Shown: in pieces, positions 37,219 through 45,447 of the stretch
Numbering within the stretch: position 1 is the first letter of the stretch
Layout of the letters: each line of letters begins with the position of its first letter
Assembly (NCBI GenBank): GCA_026387935.1
Contig: JAPLKU010000020.1
Span: 1-64,000 of the forward strand
From: Gemmatimonadota bacterium
GTDB taxonomy: Bacteria; Gemmatimonadota; Gemmatimonadetes; Gemmatimonadales; Gemmatimonadaceae
Reading direction: 5' to 3'
DNA length: 64,000 nt
Program-made: the position numbers and the translations under genes
Notes under the pieces: generated by a model
What the model was told of the DNA's origin: nothing
Database searches by the model: none
Seen by the model: the letters and a program-made list of their open reading frames with translations, nothing else

Positions 37219-38427
37219 ATGCGAATTGGCTTTCGGGCCAGGATTTTTGTCTTCCTGGCGCTCTTTGCGGTGGTGCCAGCGGTCATCCTCACGCTCGCGT
37301 GGGGCGGGACGATGACGCAGGTCTTGCCGCTGATGGCCGGGAAGCCCGCCTGGGATACGGTGTCGGTCACCGGTGAGCGAGCGCTCGAAGTCGCCCGCCG
37401 CAACGCGCGAACGGCAGCCGATTCGGCGACCATCGCGGCGCACCAAACCGCGCTCGCCAACTCAGTGACCATGTCGCGCCGGTTCGAGCTCATCACGGAG
37501 CGCGCGCCGCAGGCACTGATTGTGTCGAGCCTCATGCTCGTGGGGTTACTGGCATTTGTCGCGGCCCGGGCCGCCGGTCATCTGGCTCGTCAGTTGAGCA
37601 GGCCGCTCGACGAAATTGTTGCGTGGACCGGCCTGATCGCGAAAGGGGAGCGACTCCCGACTGCCGCAGCACGAGGCGCTCCGGAGTTCGGTGTCCTACG
37701 CTCCGGGATGCAGCGGATGGCCTCCGACATTGAAGCGGGCAAGCAGGCCGCACTCGAAGCGGAACGCCTGGCTGCGCTGCGTGAAAGTGCACGCCAGGTG
37801 GCGCACGAGCTGAAGAACCCGCTGACACCAATCCGCTTTGCCGTCGCCCGACTGCGCGGAAAGGTGTCGCCTGAGTTGGCCGAGACCGTTGAGGTACTCC
37901 ACACTGAGTCGGCCCGGCTGGAACAGATGGCGAAGAGCTTCGCCCAGTTTGGCCGGCTGCCTGATGGACCGATCGCCGAAGTGGACGTGGCAGAGCTCGT
38001 GGCCAATGCGCTGCGCGTTTCGGTGCCTGACCACTTTGCGCGCGACGTGCGAATCGCCTCGGGGCTTCCGACGCTGATGGGCCAACATGACGCACTCGGG
38101 CGCGCCCTCGGCAATGTGCTGCTGAACGCCGTTGAAGCGTGCGGAACCAGTGGGCACCTCTCGGTGTCGGTGGCAGCCGCGACGATCGGCGCAGCACCGG
38201 CGATCGCGATCACGGTTCGCGACAGCGGCCCCGGTGTGGACGCGTCGCAACTTGCGACGATCTGGAACCCGTATGTCACCAACAAGGCCGGCGGGACGGG
38301 GCTTGGTCTCGCCATCGTCCGCCAGACGGTGGAAGCACATGCTGGTCAGGTCGCTGCCGCGAATGCAGATGGCGGCGGAATGGTCGTCACACTGACATTG
38401 CCGGCTGTTGGCGCTGGACCGAACTAG
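37219..38427 (+). CDS. NtrY-like sensor histidine kinase
   Basis: A 402-residue membrane kinase. TM1 is about residues 9-28 (IFVFLALFAVVPAVILTLAW), followed by a short ~70-residue periplasmic loop, TM2 (~99-116), a HAMP-like linker, a HisKA domain with the phospho-acceptor His196 in ARQVAHELKNPLTPI, and a HATPase domain (NVLLNAVEAC, DSGPGVD, GTGLGLAIV). The ELKNPLTPI form is typical of NtrB/NtrY/ZraS kinases that signal to sigma-54 activators. The next gene encodes such an activator. The ATG at 37219 is preferred to a TTG at 37207. Confidence 0.9.
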   Translation: MRIGFRARIFVFLALFAVVPAVILTLAWGGTMTQVLPLMAGKPAWDTVSVTGERALEVARRNARTAADSATIAAHQTALANSVTMSRRFELITERAPQALIVSSLMLVGLLAFVAARAAGHLARQLSRPLDEIVAWTGLIAKGERLPTAAARGAPEFGVLRSGMQRMASDIEAGKQAALEAERLAALRESARQVAHELKNPLTPIRFAVARLRGKVSPELAETVEVLHTESARLEQMAKSFAQFGRLPDGPIAEVDVAELVANALRVSVPDHFARDVRIASGLPTLMGQHDALGRALGNVLLNAVEACGTSGHLSVSVAAATIGAAPAIAITVRDSGPGVDASQLATIWNPYVTNKAGGTGLGLAIVRQTVEAHAGQVAAANADGGGMVVTLTLPAVGAGPN

Positions 38428-38460
38428 CCCGCCGAACAACGGTCACCCACACTCGCCCAG

Positions 38461-39831
38461 ATGCCATCCGTTCTGATCGTCGACGATGAAGCGAACGTCC
38501 GCCGGATGGTGGGCGCATTGCTCACGGCCGAAGGATTCGAGGTGCGCGACGCCGGCGACGGCACCGCGGGCGTAGCGCGAGCCGAAGAGTCAGAGCCTGA
38601 TCTCGTCCTCCTCGACATGATGATTCCCGGAACGCTTGACGGAATGGCGGTACTCGAACGGCTCCGCAAGCGCTTTCCCGACTTGCCGGTCATCATGATG
38701 AGCGGACGCGCCGGCCTCGCTGACGCGGTGAAAGCCACGCGACTGGGTGCGGTAAACTTTCTCGAAAAACCGCTCACCCCTGAGGGCGTGTTGCTCGCGA
38801 TGGCGAGTGCGCTGGAACTCCGGCTCGCGCGGCGCGAGCGCACGGCGTTGCGCGCCGACCTCGGCCTGGCGGGTGAGTTGGTGGGCGAGAGCCCCGCGAT
38901 GCATGACCTGCGCGCGATGATCGCGCGGATTGCACCGACAGATTCGCGCGTGTTGATCACCGGTGAAAGCGGAACGGGCAAGGAACTGGTGGCGGCGGCG
39001 ATTCATGCCGGTAGTCCTCGGCGAGAGCGGCCACTTGTGCGTGTCAATTGCGCCGCCATTCCACGCGACCTGGTGGAAAGCGAGATGTTCGGCCATGAGC
39101 GCGGATCATTCACTGGAGCGACGGAACGCCGGATTGGGCGGTTTGAGCTTGCCCACACTGGCACGTTGCTCCTCGATGAGGTGGGTGACCTCGGTGCTGA
39201 GGCGCAGGCAAAGTTGTTGCGAGCGATCGAGGCGAAAGAAATCGAGCGTGTCGGCGGCGGCAAGCCGATCAAGATCGATGTGCGCATCGTCGCCGCGACG
39301 AACCGCGACCTGACGCGGTCGGTGCGCGACGGACAGTTCCGGGAGGATCTGTACTTCCGGCTGAACGTCCTCCCTATAGGAGTGCCGCCGCTGCGCGAGC
39401 GTCCAGGCGACGTGTCGCTTCTCGTGCGCCACTTCGCAGAAATGCAGCGCAGGAAATCGGGTCAGCCGGCTCCCATCTGGTTGGATGCCGGCGTGCAGGC
39501 GCTTGCGCGGTACCGCTGGCCGGGAAATGTGCGCGAGTTGGCCAATATCGTCGAGCGGCTCTCGATTCTCTGCGCCGGACGGGAAATCACGGCAGACGAA
39601 GTGCATCGTGTCCTCCCGCCAGCAGGCGACGGCGGATCGGGGCCGCCGCTCCCCGATCTCGTGGCGCCTGAAGTGACGCTGAGCGATGCGCTCGATGATT
39701 ACGAACGGTTGCTGATCACGCGGGCGCTGTCGGCCGCGCATGGCGTAGTCGCCGAGGCAGCGCGGCGCCTGCGGACGGATCGTCCGAACTTGTACCGTCG
39801 GATGAAGCGGCTCGGAATTATCGGCGCGTAG
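38461..39831 (+). CDS. NtrC/NtrX-family sigma-54-dependent response regulator
   Basis: A 456-residue activator. Receiver domain (1-120) with Asp8/Asp9, phospho-acceptor Asp52 and a Lys in FLEKPL; AAA+ domain with Walker A GESGTGKE, the sigma-54 contact loop as GSFTGA (the second residue is Ser instead of Ala), Walker B LLLDEVGDL and RLNVLPIGVPPLRER; and a Fis-type helix-turn-helix (VVAEAARRLRTDRPNLYRRM). Phosphorylated by the kinase upstream, it should open sigma-54 promoters. One such promoter lies 162 nt downstream. Confidence 0.93.
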   Translation: MPSVLIVDDEANVRRMVGALLTAEGFEVRDAGDGTAGVARAEESEPDLVLLDMMIPGTLDGMAVLERLRKRFPDLPVIMMSGRAGLADAVKATRLGAVNFLEKPLTPEGVLLAMASALELRLARRERTALRADLGLAGELVGESPAMHDLRAMIARIAPTDSRVLITGESGTGKELVAAAIHAGSPRRERPLVRVNCAAIPRDLVESEMFGHERGSFTGATERRIGRFELAHTGTLLLDEVGDLGAEAQAKLLRAIEAKEIERVGGGKPIKIDVRIVAATNRDLTRSVRDGQFREDLYFRLNVLPIGVPPLRERPGDVSLLVRHFAEMQRRKSGQPAPIWLDAGVQALARYRWPGNVRELANIVERLSILCAGREITADEVHRVLPPAGDGGSGPPLPDLVAPEVTLSDALDDYERLLITRALSAAHGVVAEAARRLRTDRPNLYRRMKRLGIIGA

Positions 39832-39992
39832 GCGTGCGACGAAGCGCCCCTTCGACATGTTTCTGTGGCGCACGCAAGGCGAGCGGAAGTGACACGCAAC
39901 GGCGAGCCGAATCTGACGGTCCGCAGCAGACACCCGCCGATCGAGCACCGCATTGTCCGGCAGAACAGCGACTTAAGTTGGCGCAGCAGGAA

Positions 39993-40008
39993 CGGCACGA
40001 TCTGTGCA
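39993..40008 (+). promoter_or_regulatory. Sigma-54 (-24/-12) promoter of the outer-membrane gene
   Basis: CGGCACGATCTGTGCA matches the TGGCACG-N4-TTGCW consensus except at two flanking positions, with GG (39994-39995) and GC (40006-40007) exactly 10 nt apart. Transcription would start near 40019, leaving a ~26-nt leader with AGGAG before the ATG at 40045. The gene for an NtrC-type activator is directly upstream. Confidence 0.7.
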
Positions 40009-40044
40009 TTTGCGATGGGCAACTTGCGACTCCAGGAGACACCG

Positions 40045-41772
40045 ATGAAGCAGTCGATGACCCATATCTGCGCGTTGCTGCTTGCACTCGCCGGCGCAGC
40101 CGGCCCGGGCTTCACCCAATCATCTTCGGCGCCGAGCACACCCGTCACACGCCGCGCAGCCGCCATATGGAATGCGTCAGCCACGGCGCGTACGAATGGC
40201 GCGTTTGACCTGCCGAGCGGAAAGACCGCGCAGGGCAGCGTTGCGGTACTGAACGGTCCGGTCACCGTATCCGGCACGGTTCGCGGTTCTTTGGTCGCGA
40301 TCAACGCCGATGTGCGTCTGGGCAAGGGTGCCCACGTGGAGCGCGACCTCATTGTGATTGGCGGAACGATTACCGGCGCGGATTCCGCGACGCTCGGTGG
40401 AGAAATTCTTCAACAGGCGGAACTGCTCCGCTACCATCTCGACCACGATGAGATGCAGCTCGACCGCGAACCCGCGTATGACGATAGCTGGTGGAAGCGC
40501 CGCAAGATTCGCCGTGAATGGACACGGGGGGCCGCGTACTCCGAGTTCCTGTACGTCGCGTCGCGTACCTACAATCGCATTGAGGGCTGGTCGTTCGTCG
40601 CCGGTCCGCGCCTTCAGCGACCAACGTCGTTCGGCGCGGTGAACATCGAGTTGTTCGGCGTGGCGCGCACGGCAAAACCGATGCGCTGGGACAATGAAAC
40701 GCTGGGCCATGACGCCAAGGCGGAGCTGCTCTTCGGCAAGCCGATTGGCGTGGCGGTTGGCGCCCGTGCCTTCAACCTCGTTCAGCCGACGGAAACGTGG
40801 CAGCTCGGCGAAACCGAAGTCGGACTCGCCGCGGCGCTGATCCACGACGATTATCGCGACTACTATGTGCGGCACGGTGGCGAGCTCTTCGCGCGCATGG
40901 TGGCCGGGCGTGACGCCGACCTGACCATTGCGCTGAGCGATGAGCAATGGACCAACCGCGACGCGCGCGATCCGTTCGCGCTTTCGCACGGCCGGGACGC
41001 CTGGCGCCCCAATCCGACCATGGATCCAGGAAGCGTGCACCTGTTGACGACGCGGCTGCGCGTTGACACGCGTGAACGGGAAGGCTCGCTGCTCGGCGGC
41101 TGGTACCTCGCGGCAGAACTCGAGCAAGGCGGCGGGAAGATCACGCGAAACGGTTCCCCAATTCAGACCGTCGCGCCGCTCAAGCCGGAACAGATATGGT
41201 ATTCGCGCGCGTTCATTGACTTGCGCCGCTACAATCGCGTGGCACCGGGAATCGGATTGGATCTGCGCGTGGCCGCGGGCGGGTGGGTGGCGGGGGATCC
41301 GTTGCCGACGCAGCGCCGGCTAAGCGTGGGAGGCCCAGGCACGCTGCCTGGATATGCGTTTCGGATTTCGCCGACGACTCCCGATCTGCTCCTCTGTTCA
41401 ACCGGCGTCACGCAAGCCGGTGCGCCGGCCCAATGCGACCGCATCGCGCTCGCGCAGGCGCAGTTGCGCTCGAGCTTCCTGTTCAGCGCGTGGCGCAATG
41501 ACGTGGACGACGATTGGTGGCGTCCAGGGTTCAACCACAGCACGTCGTGGGTGCTTTTCGCCGACGCCGGGCGCGGCTGGATGGTGGATCATGCCGGCAC
41601 TTCAACGTCGGAGCAGTATGTGAAGGGAGACGCGCTGCCCGACCTCAACTCGTTCAAGGTTGAAGTTGGCGGCGGCATCGACCTTGGCGACTTCGGCGTG
41701 TACTGGGCGAAGGCCGTTCGCGACCGGAATGCGCCCGGCCGGTTCTTTGTGCGCCTGCAGCACCGCTTCTAA
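40045..41772 (+). CDS. Outer-membrane protein: bactofilin-like beta-helix joined to an Omp85-like barrel
   Basis: A 575-residue protein with a signal peptide (MKQSMTHICALLLALAGAAG). Residues ~55-120 are short repeated strands (VAVLNGPVTVSGTVRGSLVA, INADVRLGKGAHVERDLIVI), as in polymer-forming bactofilin-type beta-helices. The rest is a barrel, with the Omp85-family loop LSVGGPGTLPGYAFR near residue 430, WVLFADAGRGWM, and a C-terminal FFVRLQHRF strand. No POTRA domains are visible. Start: ATG 40045 with AGGAG upstream. A sigma-54 promoter precedes it. Role unknown; surface or envelope remodelling is an inference. Confidence 0.75.
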   Translation: MKQSMTHICALLLALAGAAGPGFTQSSSAPSTPVTRRAAAIWNASATARTNGAFDLPSGKTAQGSVAVLNGPVTVSGTVRGSLVAINADVRLGKGAHVERDLIVIGGTITGADSATLGGEILQQAELLRYHLDHDEMQLDREPAYDDSWWKRRKIRREWTRGAAYSEFLYVASRTYNRIEGWSFVAGPRLQRPTSFGAVNIELFGVARTAKPMRWDNETLGHDAKAELLFGKPIGVAVGARAFNLVQPTETWQLGETEVGLAAALIHDDYRDYYVRHGGELFARMVAGRDADLTIALSDEQWTNRDARDPFALSHGRDAWRPNPTMDPGSVHLLTTRLRVDTREREGSLLGGWYLAAELEQGGGKITRNGSPIQTVAPLKPEQIWYSRAFIDLRRYNRVAPGIGLDLRVAAGGWVAGDPLPTQRRLSVGGPGTLPGYAFRISPTTPDLLLCSTGVTQAGAPAQCDRIALAQAQLRSSFLFSAWRNDVDDDWWRPGFNHSTSWVLFADAGRGWMVDHAGTSTSEQYVKGDALPDLNSFKVEVGGGIDLGDFGVYWAKAVRDRNAPGRFFVRLQHRF

Positions 41773-41775
41773 GAC

Positions 41776-42447
41776 GTGCGCTTCACCCGTCCGTTCGTGC
41801 TGCAGCACCTTGGCGTAGCGCTGGTCGCGGTTATCGCGGCCGGCGCTGCGCCAGTGCGCACCGTGGCGGCGCAAGCACCGGCACGGCCGACGCTGACCCT
41901 CGACCTGCCGGCGGATTCACAGCTCACGCGGCATGGTCCGCTCGTGCGCGCGCAAGCCATGCTCGCGGGCGATCGCATTCGCGAATTGCTCAACGCGGGA
42001 TTTCCGGCTCGCTTTCATTTCCGCGTGGAACTGTGGTCGGAAGGCCGGTTCTTCAACAATTTCGAGCGCGCGGGAGAGTTTGACGTGCTCGCGCGGTTCC
42101 TCCCGACCGAGAAGATGTACGAAGTCACGCAAATTCAGGACGACCGTGCGTTTTCACTCGGCAAGTTCGCGGCCCTGGCGGACGCCGAACGGGCGATTGG
42201 CCGCGCGAACGCCGCGCCGGTCGTCGCGCGGCCATCGTCGCGCCAGCAGTACTATCAGGCGGTGCTGACGGTGGAAGTGCTGTCGGAAAAAGACATCGAT
42301 GAAGTCGCACGCTGGCTGCAAGGCGATGTCACAGGACGCAACCCGGGGTCGTTCTTGTCGCGTGGCGTCCGAGCGTTCGCGACGCGACTGCTCGGCGGCG
42401 AAAAGACGCAGTACGAATTTACCAGCCCGCGCTTCAAGACGCCTTAG
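41776..42447 (+). CDS. DUF4390-type exported protein
   Basis: A 223-residue protein with a signal peptide (HLGVALVAVIAAGAAPV to VAAQ). The region AMLAGDRIRELLNAGFPARF, HFRVELWSEGRFF and FLPTEKMYEVTQIQ matches the DUF4390 layout as I know it. In beta-proteobacteria, DUF4390 genes sit next to ntrY-ntrX, so the same association here supports a link to envelope sensing. It begins (GTG) 3 nt after the outer-membrane gene's stop and would be in the same sigma-54 transcript. The function is not established. Confidence 0.72.
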   Translation: MRFTRPFVLQHLGVALVAVIAAGAAPVRTVAAQAPARPTLTLDLPADSQLTRHGPLVRAQAMLAGDRIRELLNAGFPARFHFRVELWSEGRFFNNFERAGEFDVLARFLPTEKMYEVTQIQDDRAFSLGKFAALADAERAIGRANAAPVVARPSSRQQYYQAVLTVEVLSEKDIDEVARWLQGDVTGRNPGSFLSRGVRAFATRLLGGEKTQYEFTSPRFKTP

Positions 42448-42488
42448 AACACCCTCGGCGGTGTCCGGGGCGCCGACACCACCAACCC

Positions 42489-43097
42489 TCAGGCGCGGCG
42501 CGAGGTAGCTGCAGGGGTACCGCGATGCTCCACGGCCGCGATCTGACGCAGCACACCAACACCATAGAACAGTTTGATGTACTTCGACTGAATCGGCGTC
42601 AGGCGGCGCACGGCCCATGAGAGGTGCACGAAGTGCGGCTCGACTGGCGCCTGGAGCAGGTGCATGCCGATTTCGTCTGGCAGGTGATGCGCCTTGCGGG
42701 TATTGCAGAGGCTGCACGCCGTCACGACGTTCGTCCATGCGTTCGTGCCACCGCGGGAGAGCGGCACCACATGATCGCGGGTGAGCGACTCGCGCATGCG
42801 GAGCTGGCCGGCGGCACGGCCGCAGTACTGGCAGGTGTACGCGTCGCGGGCGAAGAGGAACGTATTGGTCACCTGACGACGAAACCGGCGCGGCACATGA
42901 ATGAACCGCGTGAGTCGAATCACGGTCGGCCGCGGATAGGCACTCCGTGCCGAACGGACGAGGCGCTCGCTGTCGGCCTCTACGACTTCAGCCTTGCCGT
43001 CAATTACCAAACGCAACGCCCGCCGCAACGGGACCAGCGTCAGCGGTTCGAATGACGAGTTCAGGGCAAGGCAGCCGGCCGACATCGGGACGGTCAC
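42489..43097 (-). CDS. HNH endonuclease family protein
   Basis: A 202-residue protein. It has a Zn-binding HNH fold: CQYCG, then LTRDHVVPLSRGGTNAWTNV and CSLCNTRKAHH, so two CxxC pairs and the His-Asn-His residues are all present. The N-terminal LALNSSFEPLTLVPLRRAL and RLTRFIHVPRR are common to a widespread chromosomal HNH group, which is rarely linked to mobile DNA. Target is unknown. The start is GTG 43097 or ATG 43085; both overlap or follow a tandem repeat containing AGGTGA. Confidence 0.85.
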   Translation of the reverse strand: MTVPMSAGCLALNSSFEPLTLVPLRRALRLVIDGKAEVVEADSERLVRSARSAYPRPTVIRLTRFIHVPRRFRRQVTNTFLFARDAYTCQYCGRAAGQLRMRESLTRDHVVPLSRGGTNAWTNVVTACSLCNTRKAHHLPDEIGMHLLQAPVEPHFVHLSWAVRRLTPIQSKYIKLFYGVGVLRQIAAVEHRGTPAATSRRA

Positions 43098-43123
43098 CTG
43101 GCGGTCACCTGGCGGTCACCTGC
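43091..43123. repeat. Three tandem 11-bp repeats between ilvE and the HNH gene
   Basis: CGGTCACCTGG occurs three times head to tail (43091-43101, 43102-43112, 43113-43123, the last ending C). The repeat overlaps the ilvE stop codon and supplies AGGTGA motifs before the HNH start. Confidence 0.9.
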
Positions 43124-44066
43124 TGGCCGCGCCCGCGGCGACAGGGACGGCGGTCAACCACCCGTGCGTGTCCGGCGCGCGACCGGAGACAATCGCGAAG
43201 AACTGATCGCGAATTTTCGTCGTGACCGGACCAGCCGTACCATTTCCAAGGGTGAAGCGATCGACCGACAGCACCGGTGTCACCTCTGCTGCGGTTCCGC
43301 AGAAGAACGCCTCGTCGACCAGATAGAGCATCTCGCGCGGAATTTCCATCTCTTTCACGGCGAGGCTGTTGTCGGCCGCGATCGTGAGGATCGCATCTCG
43401 AGTGATTCCGTGCAGGATCCCCGCGGCGAACGGAGAGGTGTACAGCGTGTTGCCTTTGACGAGGAAGAGATTCTGTCCGCTGCCCTCGGCAACGTTGCCG
43501 TGGATGTCGAGCAGAATCGCCTCGTCATACCCGTTCCGCTTGGACTCCTGCTTGGCGAGTTGCGCGTTGAGATAGTTGCCGCTCGCCTTAGCCATTGCGG
43601 GATAGGTGTTCGGCGCGGCACGGCGCCACGTGGACACGCACGTATGTGCACCGCCGCCTTTGCCGTGCCCAAGCGCTTCGCTCCACTCCCAGCAGATGAT
43701 GAACGTTTCGACGGGCGCGTTGCCGCCGAAAATTCCCATCTCTTCGCCGGTGCGGACAACCAGGGGACGGAGGTAACACTGCGCGAGGTCATTCGCGACG
43801 AGGGTGTCGATGGTGGCCTTACAGAGCTCGTCGACCGACCATTTCATGTCGAGTTGATAGATCTTGGCCGAATCGTGCAGACGACGCATGTGATCCTGCA
43901 GGCGAAACACGGCGCCGCCGGTCGGCGTGGCATAGCTCCGCATCCCCTCAAACACCCCAGAGCCATAGTGCACAACGTGGCTCATGATGTGGAGGTTCGC
44001 GTCAGCCCAGTCGATTAGCGCTCCGTCGCGCCAGATCTTTGCCGTGGGCCCCTTTTTCTGCGCCAT
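43116..44066 (-). CDS. ilvE: Branched-chain amino-acid aminotransferase
   Basis: A 316-residue fold-type IV PLP transaminase catalysing the last step of Leu, Ile and Val synthesis. It has VHYGSGVFEGMRSYATPTGG near the N-terminus, the PLP-lysine in AMAKASGNYLNAQLAKQES (about residue 160), EAILLDIHGNVAEGSGQNLF, and FFCGTAAEVTPVLSVD. The ATG at 44066 has CAGGAG 5 nt upstream; an open frame continues to 44429 but reads through basic non-homologous sequence. It is followed closely by the HNH gene. Confidence 0.95.
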   Translation of the reverse strand: MAQKKGPTAKIWRDGALIDWADANLHIMSHVVHYGSGVFEGMRSYATPTGGAVFRLQDHMRRLHDSAKIYQLDMKWSVDELCKATIDTLVANDLAQCYLRPLVVRTGEEMGIFGGNAPVETFIICWEWSEALGHGKGGGAHTCVSTWRRAAPNTYPAMAKASGNYLNAQLAKQESKRNGYDEAILLDIHGNVAEGSGQNLFLVKGNTLYTSPFAAGILHGITRDAILTIAADNSLAVKEMEIPREMLYLVDEAFFCGTAAEVTPVLSVDRFTLGNGTAGPVTTKIRDQFFAIVSGRAPDTHGWLTAVPVAAGAASR

Positions 44067-44103
44067 GCCAACTCCTGGGAAAAATGTGCGGTTGTTCAGG
44101 ATA

Positions 44104-45447
44104 TTACGTGCGTTGCCCTCGGCGGCGCCACTCGCGGAGCTGCGCCGCCGCGGCCGCGGCGCGAACCGTAATCCCAGCTTCATCGCCGGAAAACCGCCGA
44201 TTGCGGACGCGATCCACTCCAGCCACGGTCGTGAGTAGCGCCTTTCGTGCCGGAGGGACCTTCCACGGCGGCTGTTCGGTGGTCGCTTCGGCATGCGAGA
44301 CCCCGAACGCCGTGAGATCTGCCGCCTTGCCTGCTTCGAGCGTACCGATTTCTTCGTCAAGACCGAGCGCGCGGGCTGCGCCCAGTGTGCAGAGCTCCCA
44401 CGCCGCTGGCCAATCATCGGCACGGCCACCGAGCGCGGTGTGCGCCTCGATTAGCAGGTCCATCCTTTCATTGCTTGCCATGGAGTCGGTACCCGCGCCG
44501 ACGCGCACGCCGGCGGCGAGCAGTTCGCGCACGGGCGCGCGGCCGTGCCCGAAGTACCGATTCGAGTAGGGGCAGGTTACGACCGCCGCGTCAACTCGGG
44601 CGATGGTGGCAATGTCCGCCGCGTCGCAGCGAACGCAGTGGATCAGCAACGCATCAGAGCCGAGCACACGATTGGCCTCGAGCATCGCCACCGGCGACCG
44701 TCCGCGCGGCGCGGTGTCGATGCCGCGGCCCTGCAAGAGAGTGGCAAAAGGGCCCTGCCCTGCCGCCACAAGCTCGGACTCCGCTTCGCTCTCTGCGACA
44801 TGCATGGCGAGCGGCAACCGCTCGGCGCGCGCGAAGTCCGCGACAGCGGCGTACAGCGCGTCGCTCACCGAATATGGAGCGTGGGGCGAGACGCCAAGCT
44901 TCACTAGCGGTGTTTCGAGCGGTCGAAGCGTGCCGATACGCTCGCGGAGCGCGGCAAGCGACGCGTCAACCTGAGCGGGGTGCGGCCCGAAGGTTTCGAT
45001 GTAGGCAATGCCGCGCGCACCGAGCTCGCGCATCGCCTCGAAGGCCGTGGACGAAGGCGCCGTGTCGGCAAAGGTCGTGATCCCGGCTTCGAGACCTTCA
45101 AGCACGCCCGCGCGCGCACTGCTGAGTTGTTCCGCCGGCGTCAGCACGTCCCGTGACTCGACGACGGCGCGAATCCATCCGAAAAACGATTCGCCGTCGA
45201 GGAGCCCGCGGAGCGCGGTGAGGTCGAGATGCGTGTGCGCGTTGACGAGGCCCGGCGCAAGGATCGCGTCGCCGAGTTCGTGCACATGCGCGTGTGTGGC
45301 GTCCGGCATATCTTCGCGCCGGCCAACCCAGCGAATGCGGCCATCTTCGACCACCACCGCCCCGTCACGGATTGGCTCGCTCGAAATTGGAAGGACCCAG
45401 GCCGCGTGGTACGCCGTGCTCCACGCGCGCGCGGGACGTTCACTCAC
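44104..45447 (-). CDS. Amidohydrolase (TRZ/ATZ/guanine-deaminase-like)
   Basis: A 447-residue metal-dependent deaminase-fold protein. Metal ligands: HTH in APGLVNAHTHLDL, His in GVSPHAPYS, His in MHVAESE.E, and Asp in VGAGTDSMASNERMDL. The N-terminal small beta-domain carries GAVVVEDGRIRWVG. Relatives deaminate guanine, S-adenosylhomocysteine or N-ethylammeline, and the true substrate cannot be assigned. I place the start at GTG 45447, which overlaps the PBP1A stop (GTGA); a GTG at 45480 is also in frame. Confidence 0.85.
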   Translation of the reverse strand: MSERPARAWSTAYHAAWVLPISSEPIRDGAVVVEDGRIRWVGRREDMPDATHAHVHELGDAILAPGLVNAHTHLDLTALRGLLDGESFFGWIRAVVESRDVLTPAEQLSSARAGVLEGLEAGITTFADTAPSSTAFEAMRELGARGIAYIETFGPHPAQVDASLAALRERIGTLRPLETPLVKLGVSPHAPYSVSDALYAAVADFARAERLPLAMHVAESEAESELVAAGQGPFATLLQGRGIDTAPRGRSPVAMLEANRVLGSDALLIHCVRCDAADIATIARVDAAVVTCPYSNRYFGHGRAPVRELLAAGVRVGAGTDSMASNERMDLLIEAHTALGGRADDWPAAWELCTLGAARALGLDEEIGTLEAGKAADLTAFGVSHAEATTEQPPWKVPPARKALLTTVAGVDRVRNRRFSGDEAGITVRAAAAAAQLREWRRRGQRT

